This document shows positions 10,017 through 19,045 of a DNA stretch of 64,000 nucleotides, one piece after another. The stretch comes from Gemmatimonadota bacterium (lineage in GTDB: Bacteria; Latescibacterota; UBA2968; GCA-2709665), in contig JAPPFJ010000027.1 in assembly GCA_028877215.1 (NCBI GenBank), positions 1 to 64,000 of the forward strand. The letters run 5' to 3'. Made by a program: the position numbers and the translations under genes. The notes beneath the pieces are model-generated. The model saw only the letters and a list, made by a program, of their open reading frames with translations. It was not told where the DNA came from and searched no databases. Every line of letters begins with the position of its first letter. Position 1 is the first letter of the stretch.

Positions 10017-10254
10017 TTCAGGGCCTCGTACGTAAAGGGGTGACAGAGAGATATCGGTAACTGCAGTCGTGTTAAATATACAGCGAATATCGTGCCAGAT
10101 ATTCACGACAGGCGTCATAATATCTATTTTTCAGGCATTTAAGGGCGTTTTCCGGGCACAGCCGTATAGCGGGACGCGTACCAAAGCAGAAAAATGTGTT
10201 CAATTACACCACACAGTGTGAATATTCAGGTGAAATTCGCCAGTACATTAAAAG

Positions 10255-10590
10255 CAGTTATCAGCTGTCAGCCATCAGCTAAACCGGGTTAGCCGCTGGG
10301 CCTGGGATTTCAATTCACGGTTGTCAGCGCCATTATCTGGGCAAACACAAGGGTTGCCCCTACAAATGCAACGAAGGCGCGCTGAGAGCAGGATGCGCTC
10401 GATACCGGGGGATCTCCCCCGGGCCGCGGAATCGGGGAGCCGTGAGAAGGGAGAGATTTCTTGCTTGGTAAGATTTCTTCTCGTGCCGAAGGCAAGTCTG
10501 AAGAACAAACCGGCAAGGGCTTCTTCTCCCGTCTCCCGTCTTGCGTCTACCCGACTTTCTCGCCTCTACCCTCTCACCGACTCTCGACAA
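10255..10590. repeat. Dispersed repeats upstream of serS (REP-like unit plus family F copy)
   Basis: The block 10255-10370 resembles the A2M/pbpC intergenic repeat and includes the REP-like unit GGGCAAACACAAGGGTTGCC. The block 10437-10590 is a divergent member of the family F element (GGGAGAG, then TTCTTCTCGTGCCG, then CTTCTTCTCCCGTCTCCCG). No gene is apparent between 10017 and 10767. Confidence 0.5.
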
Positions 10591-10697
10591 TGGCAAGTGA
10601 ATAGGGGACGTTTCGGGGCGGCGAAAGTTCCAACCCACGGGAGCGGTAACGCGGGCGCTGCGACACCCTTCGACATTTCGAAAGGCTCAGGGTCCGC

Positions 10698-10724
10698 GTA
10701 GGGGCGACCGGCCGGTCGCCCTAC
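10698..10724. repeat. REP-like palindrome
   Basis: GTAGGGGCGACCG faces CGGTCGCCCTAC around the central GC. It is a near-perfect 27-bp palindrome differing by one C, directly after a TTTCGAAAGGCTCAGGG segment related to repeats at 18.3-18.8 kb. It lies 44 bp before serS and could fold at the 5' end of that mRNA. Confidence 0.6.
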
Positions 10725-10767
10725 TTCGACTGGCTCCGCACAACCAACGCAGGGAGGTGCAAACTGT

Positions 10768-12054
10768 ATGCTGGATCTGAACCGGATTCGGGAGGATCCC
10801 AACGGCGTCAGGCAGGCGCTGCTGAAGCGCATGGATGCGGTGGATTTTACGGAATTGCTCCAGTGGGACCGGGAACGCCGGGCCCTCATCGCCAGAATCG
10901 GGGGCCTGCGCGAACGACGAAACAAGGTCTCCGCGCAGATTCCACAGATGAAGAAGGCGGGCAGCGACACGGCCCATATCCAGAATGAAATGAAGACGGT
11001 TTCGGGCAACATCAGGACGCTGGAAACGCAACTCTCGGAAATTGAACGCAATATCCGGGGCTTTGTCGAGGAACTGCCCAATATCCCCGCGGACGATGTA
11101 CCCTCGGGAGGCAAGGAAGCCAACGAGGTCGTCCGGGCATGGGGCGAGAGGCCGGAATTAGCCGAAGGAGCCAAAGACCACGTCGACCTTGTCACCTCGC
11201 TGGGGTTGATCGACTACGAGCGCGGCGTGAAGATGGGCGGCGCCGGCTTCTGGCTCTACCGGGGGGCGGGCGCCCGCCTGGAATGGGCGCTCCTGAACTA
11301 CTTTGTCGAGGCGCACCTCGCCGACGGATATGAATTCGTCCTCCCGCCGCACCTGCTCACCTATGAGTGCGGCTACACGGCAGGACAGTTTCCAAAATTC
11401 GCAGACGACGTGTTTCATCTCAAGTGGGAAAGCGAGAAGGAGTCCCGGTTTCTGCTGCCGACGTCGGAGACCGCATTGATCAATTTTCATCGGGACGAAA
11501 TCCTTCCCGAGACCGATCTGCCGCGGAAGTACTTTTCGTATACCCCCTGCTACCGCCGGGAGGCCGGCAGTTATCGCGCCCAGGAACGCGGCATGATCCG
11601 GGGGCACCAGTTCAACAAGGTCGAGATCTTTCAGTTCACGCGTCCCGAAGACTCCGACCGGGCCCTGGAGGAACTGATCGCAAAGGCCGAAAGCCTGGTT
11701 CAGGGCCTGGAACTGCATCACCGGGTTTCCAAACTGGCGGCCCAGGACGCCAGCGCTGCCATGGCAAAGACGTACGACATCGAGATCTGGATCCCGAGCA
11801 TGGCGGAATACAAGGAAGTCAGTTCGGCATCCAGCGCGCACGACTACCAGGCCCGGCGCGGCCGCATCCGGTTCAAACGCGCCGAGACCGGCCGGAATGA
11901 ATTCGTGCACACGCTCAACGCGTCGGGCCTGGCGACCAGCCGTCTGATTCCGGCCATTGTGGAGCAGACCCAGCGACCAGATGGCACGGCGGTGATTCCT
12001 GAAGTGCTCCGCCCGTATATGGGCGGCCAGGAAATCCTGGAGCCAGTCGAGTGA
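10768..12054 (+). CDS. serS: Serine--tRNA ligase
   Basis: A 428-residue class II aminoacyl-tRNA synthetase that charges tRNA-Ser (and tRNA-Sec). The N-terminal 110 residues form the long antiparallel coiled coil that reads the tRNA variable arm. The catalytic core has motif 2 (TPCYRREAGSYRAQERGMIR) and motif 3 (NASGLATSRLIPAIVEQTQ). The length is typical. GGAGGTG lies upstream of the ATG. The preceding 700 bp is repeat DNA; no T-box was seen. Confidence 0.97.
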   Translation: MLDLNRIREDPNGVRQALLKRMDAVDFTELLQWDRERRALIARIGGLRERRNKVSAQIPQMKKAGSDTAHIQNEMKTVSGNIRTLETQLSEIERNIRGFVEELPNIPADDVPSGGKEANEVVRAWGERPELAEGAKDHVDLVTSLGLIDYERGVKMGGAGFWLYRGAGARLEWALLNYFVEAHLADGYEFVLPPHLLTYECGYTAGQFPKFADDVFHLKWESEKESRFLLPTSETALINFHRDEILPETDLPRKYFSYTPCYRREAGSYRAQERGMIRGHQFNKVEIFQFTRPEDSDRALEELIAKAESLVQGLELHHRVSKLAAQDASAAMAKTYDIEIWIPSMAEYKEVSSASSAHDYQARRGRIRFKRAETGRNEFVHTLNASGLATSRLIPAIVEQTQRPDGTAVIPEVLRPYMGGQEILEPVE

Positions 12055-12117
12055 ACCTCTCCCCCCGGCCCCGTAGAATCGGTGAGACGTAAGCCGGGAG
12101 AGGTTAGAGATTTCCTG
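12055..12117. repeat. Partial family F repeat between serS and hemG
   Basis: The segment starts right after the serS stop with CTCTCCCCCCGGCCCC and then GAGACGTAAGCCGGGAGAGG, giving CTCTCCC/GGGAGAG inverted arms. The same phrase occurs at 13652-13697 and in reverse complement near 62900. It lies between convergent serS and hemG and may act as a bidirectional stop. Confidence 0.5.
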
Positions 12118-12130
12118 TACCCGCCGCGTT

Positions 12131-13525
12131 TTACAGCCCCAGAATCCGGTTCGCCGTTTGAATCGCCTGTCTGACGCAGTCAGGTACGGAGGATCCGCGG
12201 TATGCGCTGCCCGTCAGGTAGAGGCCCGGATGTTCTTTGGCGAGCGATTCCAGCCCGTCAACACGGTCCATGTGCCCCACGTCGAACTGCGGCCTGCCCT
12301 TCCGCCAGCGATGAACCCGGGAGAACAGCGGTTCGGCGGTCAGCCCCATCACGTGTTCCAGATCCTCCCGAACGGCGCGTACGAGCGTCTCGTCGGGCAT
12401 CTCGACCGCGTCTTCCTGTTCGTCTCCGCCCACGAATCCCCTGATCAGCACGCCGTCATCCGGCGCCCGGTGGTCGAGCTTGGACGACATCCACGTGCAT
12501 CCCGTAATCCTGCGGCCCTCCGATCGGGGAACCAGGAAACCGAACCCGTCCAGGTTGTGCTGGGCCAGGACACCCGCTTTTCGATAGGCCAGCGACACCG
12601 TTCCAGACGACAGGTAACGGATCTGGCGGAGCCGGCCCGACAGCTGCGGCGCGATACCATCCAGCAGATCGGCCGACGCGAACGCGGGCGCGGCCAGCAC
12701 GACGGCGTCGGTTTTCAGTGCGTCCCTACCCAAAGTGACCTCGAAACCGCGATGGCGCTTCCCAAGACCCGTTACCGGGCAATTCACGCGCAGATCGCCC
12801 CTCAGCCGGTCCACGATCGCCTCAACGAGTTCTCCGAGACCTCCGATCAGGGTCTGGAACATCGGCGGCGCCTGTCCGGCATCACCAGTGGACCTGCGTT
12901 GATCCCGGATTGCACGTACCGCTTTGATCAGGCTACCGTACTTGCGCTCCATTTCCGCAAACTGCGGAAACGTGGCCAGCAGGCTCAGCCGCTCCGGGTC
13001 CGCCCCGTGGATGCCCGCCAGCATCGGCCCTCCGATCTTGTCCAGTGCCTCCTGACCCATGCGGCGGCGGATAAATGACGCCAGGCTCTCATCGACCGTT
13101 GTGTTGCGCGGCGGGACGAACCGTTCCATCCCCATCCGCAGCTTGCCGCGAATGGAAAAAAGCGGGGAGCGCGCGACCGGCATGAAGCTTGCAGGCACCA
13201 GCGTGAAGTCTTCCGGAAACGGGACCAGGTTTCGCCCCTGCGCCAGGAAGGTCTTCCGCCGTTCCTCGTTCGGCGCAATCAGGCGGTCCTCAAGGCCCAA
13301 GTCCCGACAGAGCCCGACACCCCACGGTTTTCGCGTCAATAGCAAATCGGGTCCACCTTCGATGGTGAACCCGTCGATCCGCTCGGTCAGAATCTCCCCG
13401 CCCCATCGCCCGGTGGCCTCCGCCAGCGTATACGCAACCTCGATGCCGTGCGCTTCCGCCTTCTCCTGCAGATAGAAGGCCGTTGCCAGCCCGGCAATCC
13501 CCCCGCCAGCGATGGTCACGTGCAT
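12131..13525 (-). CDS. hemG: Protoporphyrinogen oxidase, HemY/PPOX type
   Basis: A 464-residue FAD-dependent oxidase that converts protoporphyrinogen IX (or coproporphyrinogen III) to the porphyrin. The N-terminal FAD motif is [15 protein letters not shown]; a conserved C-terminal segment ([18 protein letters not shown]) closes the FAD site. The start at 13525 has AAAGGTG six bases upstream; the frame further up reads into repeat DNA. It is last of three haem genes on this strand (hemE, hemH, hemG), each separated by dispersed repeats. It is the oxygen-dependent PPOX/HemY type, not the flavodoxin-like E. coli HemG. Confidence 0.92.
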   Translation of the reverse strand: MHVTIAGGGIAGLATAFYLQEKAEAHGIEVAYTLAEATGRWGGEILTERIDGFTIEGGPDLLLTRKPWGVGLCRDLGLEDRLIAPNEERRKTFLAQGRNLVPFPEDFTLVPASFMPVARSPLFSIRGKLRMGMERFVPPRNTTVDESLASFIRRRMGQEALDKIGGPMLAGIHGADPERLSLLATFPQFAEMERKYGSLIKAVRAIRDQRRSTGDAGQAPPMFQTLIGGLGELVEAIVDRLRGDLRVNCPVTGLGKRHRGFEVTLGRDALKTDAVVLAAPAFASADLLDGIAPQLSGRLRQIRYLSSGTVSLAYRKAGVLAQHNLDGFGFLVPRSEGRRITGCTWMSSKLDHRAPDDGVLIRGFVGGDEQEDAVEMPDETLVRAVREDLEHVMGLTAEPLFSRVHRWRKGRPQFDVGHMDRVDGLESLAKEHPGLYLTGSAYRGSSVPDCVRQAIQTANRILGL

Positions 13526-13539
13526 ATCGGCACCTTTTA

Positions 13540-13640
13540 CCAGGATTCGTATGTCTTTGTGGACGTTAAATCGAATATGCGCAAGTTGAAAAAGGCGATT
13601 AAACTGCGGATTACCAGGATACACCAGGTCGCTGGACGTA
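13540..13640 (+). repeat. 190-bp element (family E), copy A, left half only
   Basis: Matches the first ~100 bp of the copies at 14893 and 58515 (GGATTCGTATGTCTT to CCAGGATACACCAGGTCGCT) with several substitutions. It breaks off at the same point as copy D and is joined there to a family F element. It lies directly upstream of hemG. Confidence 0.75.
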
Positions 13641-13647
13641 TTCGGAA

Positions 13648-13880
13648 CCTCTCCCCCCGGCCGCCCTACCACCGGATGAGACGTAAGACGGGAGAGGGGG
13701 AGAAAACCGGGTAGACGGAAGACGGGAGACGGGAGAAGATATCCTTGCCCGCTAGTGTATCCCTCCTTGCCTCCGGCAGGAAAAGAAGCCTCACAAGGCA
13801 GGTTATCTCTACCCTCTACCGGCTACCGTCTCCCCGCCTTTGGTCTACCGTCTACCCTCTTCCCGCATTCAGGCCTCTTG
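13648..13880. repeat. Family F repeat between hemG and hemH
   Basis: Runs of GACGGGAGA-type units flank a core (GATATCCTTGCCCG to CAAGGCAGGTTATCTC) whose ends are inverted. The same core recurs at about 52487, 55569, 59993 and 62826. As in the 52.4-kb copy, it follows half of a family E element and is followed by GGCCTCTTGTGGC-like sequence, so the composite itself is duplicated. Confidence 0.7.
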
Positions 13881-13904
13881 TGGCAATTGATTAAAGCCAC
13901 GGAT

Positions 13905-13967
13905 TTTTCGCGTCTTTCGTAGTTTCGTATTCTCGTAGTCTCGTTTCTTCGCGTCTTTCGTAGTTTC
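13905..13967. repeat. Short direct repeats at the hemH 3' end
   Basis: TTCGCGTCTTTCGTAGTTTC occurs twice (about 13907 and 13947), separated by GTATTCTCGTAGTCTCG, which is itself a degenerate copy. The second copy runs up to the hemH stop codon. Confidence 0.65.
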
Positions 13968-14884
13968 TAATTCAGCTTGTACTCCACCGCATCCACCACC
14001 GCTGTGATGAACGTGGCGTCGCTGTTCATGGACGCGATTCGCCTGACGTTCACCCCCCGTGACCTCGCGATTTCCTGAACGCCGATATCGATGTCGTACA
14101 GGATCTCAACGTGGTCGCATACGAACCCGATGGGCGCCACAAGCACGTGCCGATATCCCTTGTCGGCCAGGTCCGGGATTACGTCTTCGATCTGCGGACC
14201 CAGCCACGGCTCGCCCGTGTGAGCGGCGCTCTGATAGGAGAACATCCAGTCCACGTTTCCCAGGCGTTCCACTATTGCGTTCGCGTTGCCCTTCAGCTCG
14301 TCGTCGTAGGGATCGCCCATCTTCAAGAGGCATTCCGGGAGGCTGTGCGCCGTAAAGACGATCTTCACCCTGTTCCGATCGTCCCCGGAGAACGACGCCA
14401 GTCCGGCGCGGACGTGCGCTTCCTGCGCATCGAGCAACGCGGGTTGTTGCCACCAGGAGTCGACGAACGAGAACTGAATCCGGCTTCCGGCTGCTTTGAC
14501 GGATTCATCGACCGCCTCTCTGTACCTTCCGATGCTCATACGGGAGTAGTGCGGGGCCATGACGATGGCAACCGCCTCCTCAACGCCGTCCACGGTCATC
14601 CGACGGACCGTGTCCGCTATCCAGGGAGACCAGTGCCGCATGCCCACGTAAACGCGCGCATCATGCCCGCGAGCCCTCAAGGCGCGCTCGGTACATTCCG
14701 CCTGTTCAAACGTGTTTTCATTGAGCGGAGACCTGCCGCCTATCTTCGCGTACCGGCGCTTGAATTCCTCCACGAAAGCCCGGGACATCGGGCGCCCGCC
14801 CCGGATATCGTTCAGGTACGCTTCCATATCGTCCAGGGAATCAGGACTGCCGTAGGCGAGCATCAACACGGCCTTTTTCACCAT
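13967..14884 (-). CDS. hemH: Ferrochelatase
   Basis: A 305-residue chelatase that inserts iron into porphyrin as the final haem step. It shows the N-terminal LAYGSPDSLDDMEAYL segment, the IVMAPHYSRMSIGRY region and VFTAHSLPE, where H of TAHSLP is the metal-site histidine. The E of VCDHVEILYDID is the second conserved acid. The ATG at 14884 is preceded by AAGG and AGGTGG; part of this leader is the edge of a family E repeat. It lies between hemE and hemG. Confidence 0.95.
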   Translation of the reverse strand: MVKKAVLMLAYGSPDSLDDMEAYLNDIRGGRPMSRAFVEEFKRRYAKIGGRSPLNENTFEQAECTERALRARGHDARVYVGMRHWSPWIADTVRRMTVDGVEEAVAIVMAPHYSRMSIGRYREAVDESVKAAGSRIQFSFVDSWWQQPALLDAQEAHVRAGLASFSGDDRNRVKIVFTAHSLPECLLKMGDPYDDELKGNANAIVERLGNVDWMFSYQSAAHTGEPWLGPQIEDVIPDLADKGYRHVLVAPIGFVCDHVEILYDIDIGVQEIARSRGVNVRRIASMNSDATFITAVVDAVEYKLN

Positions 14885-14892
14885 GGCCACCT

Positions 14893-15086
14893 AACCTTGA
14901 TTCGTAAGTCTTCGGGGACGTTAATTCGAATATGTGCTTGTAAATAAAGGCGATTAAACTGCGGATTACCAGGATACACCAGGTCACTGGACGTGAGGAA
15001 AAAATATCCTTCTATACGTTGATAACGCCCCGTTTCGGAAGGTTTTATCGCGTCGCCGCGTTGCTGTTTTTTTCGGATTGAGGCTA
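14893..15086 (+). repeat. Family E element, copy B (full length)
   Basis: A ~190-bp unit running from AACCTTGATTCGTAAG to TTTTTTTCGGATTGAGG. It fills the whole gap between hemE and hemH. The plus-strand orientation matches all other copies, although the flanking genes are on the minus strand. It contains an ATTCGAATAT palindrome, CCAGGATACACCAGGT and a seven-T run near the right end. Confidence 0.9.
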
Positions 15087-16115
15087 TCCGTAAGCGTGCA
15101 CGAAATCGACGAGCGCGGACACGTGTTCAACCGGCGTGTGCTGCAGGATGCCGTGGCCGAGGTTGAAGACGTGTCCCGGCCGCCCGCGGACGCTGTCCAG
15201 GATCCGGGCGGCCTGACTTTCGATCACCGGCACGGGCGCAAACAGCACCGTCGGATCCAGGTTCCCCTGCACTGCCACGTCCACGCCCAGCCGGTTCCAG
15301 GCCTCGTCGAGATCTATCCGCCAGTCCACTCCGATCACGTCGCCGCCCGCGCGCTTCATCAGCGGCAGCAGACCGGATGTACCCGTACCGAAATGGATAA
15401 TTGGTACGTCGCACGTTTCCGAGACCATCCGTATCGACCGCCGTGTGTGCGGAAGTACGTATTCCCCATAGTCCGCGGGGCTCAACGCACCCGCCCAGCT
15501 GTCGAACAACTGCAACGCCTGTGCGCCGGCCGCCGCCTGGACCTGGAGATAGTCCCCCACCGCCACCGACATTTTCTCCATCAACCGCCGCCAGGTCTCC
15601 GGCTGTTCGTACATCAGTGCCTTGGCAAGCCGGTAGTCGCGTGAACCACCGCCCTCCACCGCGTAACAGACGAGCGTAAACGGCGCCCCGGAGAACCCTA
15701 TCAGCGGGACTTTCCCGTCCAGTACGCGCCGGATTTGCCGGATGGCCGCCGAGGCGAATTCCATGGCTTCGGCCGCGGGACGAATGGCGAGGGATTCCAC
15801 GTCCGCGGCCGTTCGAACGGGGTTGTGAATCACGGGGCCCGCACCCCCAACGTACTCCAGTTTCAGGCCCATCGGCTCCAGAATCGGCAGGATATCCTGA
15901 AAGACGATGGCCGCGTCCACGTCAAACGCATCGACCGGCTGCAACGTGATTTCGGTTGCGATATCCGGCGTCTTCACCATTTCCAGAAAGGCGTATTTTT
16001 CCTTCAGCCTCCGGTATTCGGGCATGTACCTGCCCGCCTGACGCATCAGCCACACCGGAGTGACGTCAACCGTCTCGCGGCGGCATGCCTTCAAAAAGCG
16101 GTTGGCTCGGGACAT
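15084..16115 (-). CDS. hemE: Uroporphyrinogen decarboxylase
   Basis: A 343-residue cofactor-free decarboxylase making coproporphyrinogen III. The signature PVWLMRQAGRYMPEY contains the substrate-binding Arg residues; FSGAPFTLVCY and LQLFDSWAGALSP are family hallmarks, and NLGHGILQHTPVEHV is the C-terminal signature. ATG at 16115 was preferred to an in-frame TTG at 16127. First of the hemE-hemH-hemG trio; its stop lies at the edge of a family E repeat. Confidence 0.96.
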   Translation of the reverse strand: MSRANRFLKACRRETVDVTPVWLMRQAGRYMPEYRRLKEKYAFLEMVKTPDIATEITLQPVDAFDVDAAIVFQDILPILEPMGLKLEYVGGAGPVIHNPVRTAADVESLAIRPAAEAMEFASAAIRQIRRVLDGKVPLIGFSGAPFTLVCYAVEGGGSRDYRLAKALMYEQPETWRRLMEKMSVAVGDYLQVQAAAGAQALQLFDSWAGALSPADYGEYVLPHTRRSIRMVSETCDVPIIHFGTGTSGLLPLMKRAGGDVIGVDWRIDLDEAWNRLGVDVAVQGNLDPTVLFAPVPVIESQAARILDSVRGRPGHVFNLGHGILQHTPVEHVSALVDFVHAYG

Positions 16116-16184
16116 TGGGGTTCTCAAAACAAAGCAGGGGCACGACGTTCTGTGCCCCTGCCGAATCGCGAAACGATCGCGTCA

Positions 16185-16805
16185 CTACGCGTCGAGTTCA
16201 TTGAAGTGCGTGACAACCTTGCCGATCAGCCCGTATTCCACCGCCTCATCGGCGGACATCCAGTAGTCCCGGTCCGTATCTTCAACCACTTTGTCAAGTG
16301 GTTGTCCGGTCTCCCGGGCATAAAGCTCGTTGATGCGCTCCCGGAGCTTGAGAATCTGTTCCGCCGTACGCTTCACGTCTTCAGCGACACCCATGTACCG
16401 CATTGACGGCTGATGGATCATGATACGTGCGTTCGGAAGCGCGAACCGGCTGTCCTTTTCCGCGGCCAGCATAATCACCGTCGCCGCGCTGGCGGACAAT
16501 CCGACACTGACGATTCTCACAGGCGGCCGGATGAAGCGAATCATATCGTAAATGGCGAAGCCGTCGTCGGCGCTGCCCCCCGGCGAGTTGATCAGGATCG
16601 TGATCGGTTTATCGGGATCTGCGCTGTCCATCAGCAACAGCTGGGCGATCACCCGCGTTGTCAGCTTGTGGTCGATCGGATCGGAGATCAGGATGGTGCG
16701 AGCCCTGATCAGGCTTCGGACGATGTATTCGCCGCCCTGACCCCCACCCTGCTCTTCCTCCTCTTCTTCCTCCGCCGGATCTTCGTTCAACAGGAACTCG
16801 TACAT
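16185..16805 (-). CDS. clpP: ClpP-like serine protease with acidic N-terminal loop
   Basis: A 206-residue ClpP-family peptidase, normally a tetradecameric chamber fed by ClpX or ClpA. The triad is visible: Ser in GLSASAATVI, His in IMIHQPS and Asp in DTDRDYWMSADEA. The region equal to the axial-gate loop is unusual: a run of seven Glu followed by GGGQGG. The Ser motif differs from the common GQAASMG. ATG at 16805 has AAGGGGA five bases upstream. No clpX lies nearby, so this may be a second, specialised ClpP. Confidence 0.88.
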   Translation of the reverse strand: MYEFLLNEDPAEEEEEEEQGGGQGGEYIVRSLIRARTILISDPIDHKLTTRVIAQLLLMDSADPDKPITILINSPGGSADDGFAIYDMIRFIRPPVRIVSVGLSASAATVIMLAAEKDSRFALPNARIMIHQPSMRYMGVAEDVKRTAEQILKLRERINELYARETGQPLDKVVEDTDRDYWMSADEAVEYGLIGKVVTHFNELDA

Positions 16806-16958
16806 CGCATCCCCTTCTTCCCACGAATAAACGCCTGAAAATACGACCGGTTTGCCTGCTTGCAAAAGCCGGGTCAATTTATCCTATACACCCGTCGTTG
16901 TCAAGGGCATTCACTGAGATTCAACGCCGCCAGGAACCGCGCGCGAGGAGGCGGACGT

Positions 16959-18218
16959 TCACCCTCCCGCCATCGCCTCGCTCAGAATCCTGGAGGTGCC
17001 AGGCCGCATGATCCGGGGGTCCACCACCTCCCCTTTCAGCAGCATCTCCCGCACCTGTTTTCCGGAAATAAAAACGGGCTGCTCTTCCGGGTGATTCTCC
17101 ATCAGGTCCACCCGCCCGAGGGACTCGTAGAACGCCGCGAAACCCACGTTCAGGGGCCGGATCTCGAGGTTTCCGTTGAGCTGGTCGAACACCTCCTGCG
17201 CGTCGAAATCTCCCCAGATCGGGCTGCCGTCGTCGTAGGGCGCATCCGCGTGTTTGCGCCCGATGATAATATCGGTAAAGCCGAAGTTCTGGCGGTATAT
17301 CGCGTGCATGACGGCCTCTTTTGGGCCGGCGTAGAACATCTTGATATCCAGGCCGATGAGAATCACCCGGTCCGGCACGGCCTCCCCTCTGGGTTCCCAC
17401 AATTCCGCATCGCCGTCTCCCTCACCCAGACCCCGGGACTCGATCAGCGCCTCGTAAGTGCGCATGCGGATCTCCGCGTTGACGTCGTCCGATTTGGTCT
17501 CTCCCACCAGAGGGTTCAGACAGGCCCCCGCGTCAATCCCCTGCCGGATCAGCGTTTCCAGCCCGTAGACCAGGGCGTATTCGTGCGCCCGGTGTAGCGG
17601 ATTGCGGGTCTGAAACGCCACCACGCGTCGCCAGCCGGTTTCCGACAGCAGACGACGGACCTCCGCGGGTGTGTGCATATAACGACCGAACGCGGGATGT
17701 TTCGGCTGCGGCAAGACCCTGATCTCCCCTCCCAGGAGGTGGGTTTTGCCGGCATCTCCTTCCAGCACCATATCCGCGCCGGGATGGTCGGTCCGTTCCG
17801 TCAGGTAGACGCTCTTGAGATAGGCCTGTTTGTCCCAGGGGTAGATGTCGCTGATCTCGAGGGTGGCGACAAGCGCTCTATCCTCGCGCTCCAGGGCTAC
17901 AGTCTGCCCCGCCTCGAGACGCTCCGCCAGGTCGTTCGATACCGGAAGCGCCAGCGGAATGGTCCAGGCGTACGGCTTCCCGTTGCAGTCGATGACACAC
18001 GCTTCCAGAACTCTGTGATACGTCTCCGAGTCCATCGGGCCGGTGAGCGGACTCAACCCCCCGTCACCGAAACGGTATACCGTGGACAGATCGGCGTCGC
18101 TCACTGGAACACGGACCAGCTTCGAAGCATTCTCGCGAAAAGCGTCCACCTCGTCGTCCGGAACCATCCGGCACACGGGCGAAGACAGTCCGCCATGTAG
18201 CGGTATCAAATCGGTCAT
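16959..18218 (-). CDS. sat: Sulfate adenylyltransferase (ATP sulfurylase)
   Basis: A 419-residue homomeric ATP sulfurylase making APS from sulfate and ATP. The N-terminal PUA-like domain is followed by the nucleotide-binding core with [12 protein letters not shown] (QxRNP and the HxxH-type motif) and [11 protein letters not shown] in place of the usual [20 protein letters not shown] also fits. ATG at 18218 lies 12 bases after GGAGG; ATG at 18230 is too close to it. No APS kinase or reductase gene is adjacent, so assimilatory or dissimilatory use cannot be decided. Confidence 0.93.
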   Translation of the reverse strand: MTDLIPLHGGLSSPVCRMVPDDEVDAFRENASKLVRVPVSDADLSTVYRFGDGGLSPLTGPMDSETYHRVLEACVIDCNGKPYAWTIPLALPVSNDLAERLEAGQTVALEREDRALVATLEISDIYPWDKQAYLKSVYLTERTDHPGADMVLEGDAGKTHLLGGEIRVLPQPKHPAFGRYMHTPAEVRRLLSETGWRRVVAFQTRNPLHRAHEYALVYGLETLIRQGIDAGACLNPLVGETKSDDVNAEIRMRTYEALIESRGLGEGDGDAELWEPRGEAVPDRVILIGLDIKMFYAGPKEAVMHAIYRQNFGFTDIIIGRKHADAPYDDGSPIWGDFDAQEVFDQLNGNLEIRPLNVGFAAFYESLGRVDLMENHPEEQPVFISGKQVREMLLKGEVVDPRIMRPGTSRILSEAMAGG

Positions 18219-19045
18219 TTTCGAATCCATCCTCCAAATCGTCAAAGTTCAATGGACATCAGCCAGCCCCGGCATCCACGGAAATACCTCGGCAATCCGA
18301 GCCGCTCCCTGAGCTGCCACCCTGAGCCTGTCGAAGGGTCGGGGCAGGGTTGCCAAATCAGGAAGCGATAAATATACCGTAAACTCCCGCCCGGGACAAA
18401 AAAGATTCCCGGACAAGTGGTGTGCAGTAGGTGGCGACCTCTCCCCCGGCCCCTCTCCGACGAGGGGAGGGAGGGGCCGGGCTGCCTGTCAGGTCTGGAC
18501 CAATATGGGTTGTCTGCACTCGCGGGTTCACACTCTTAGAAAGCTGGTGTGAAGGTGGGGCGGACATTCCTGCCTGCCCACGTTGCCGTTCCCGTGCGCC
18601 AAAACTGTCATCCAGAGGACTTGCCCTGAGCCTGTCGAAGGGTACCCCAGGCCGACGAAGGATCTACTGCAGCATGTGATCAACCCCAAGCGATTTGCAC
18701 GCGGCGTTTCCTGCGAGGCAGCACGTCCGCCTTCTGTGCGGAACGGACGGGAGATTCTTCGACTTCGCTCAGAATGACAGAATGCCACAGGCGGACCGGC
18801 GTCGCAACTCCTGACGCGACGCAGGTTGCATCACGTCACACAAAACATTACATTCATCGAAAGATACTACATTGAAAGAAAAAGGTCCCCCCCGATGACA
18901 AGCGCCCATGGGGCCCTCTCCGATGGCGGAGTAGTCGGGGGGGTCGTTTTCTGGTAGCCTCAAGTGAGAATTGCACTCTGAACAGCTCGACATACCTGTG
19001 CGGATGTCTCGTCATCCACTTCGGCCTATCTGGAATATTACTGAG
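18219..19045. other. Repeat-rich intergenic region, no gene seen
   Basis: Contains CCTGAGCCTGTCGAAGGG at about 18322 and again at about 18628, a GC-rich inverted block (CTCTCCCCCGGCCCCTCTCC with GGGGAGGGAGGGGCCGGG, 18438-18480), and TTCTTCGACTTCGCTCAGAA near 18752. The unit 18606-18783 has inverted ends (TGTCAT...ATGACA-type). Reading frames of 60-90 codons here cross these repeats and are not credible genes. Confidence 0.6.
18885..18950. terminator. Long G/C hairpin upstream of the secreted protein gene
   Basis: GGTCCCCCCCGA and TCGGGGGGGTC are separated by about 40 nt that hold a smaller GGGCCC/TCCGATGGCGGA structure. The right arm is followed by GTTTTC on the plus strand, and the left arm by TTTTTC on the minus strand. 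It may be a bidirectional terminator or a structured leader. Confidence 0.45.

Noticed and set aside
10017..10767. Possible T-box or other riboswitch before serS
   Set aside because: No T-box sequence or specifier-loop arrangement seen; the region is explained by dispersed repeats.
16959..18218. ATP sulfurylase as part of the phosphorothioation system
   Set aside because: It belongs to a GC-rich minus-strand block separated from the island by over 2 kb of repeats and other genes; the sulfur source in such systems is cysteine.
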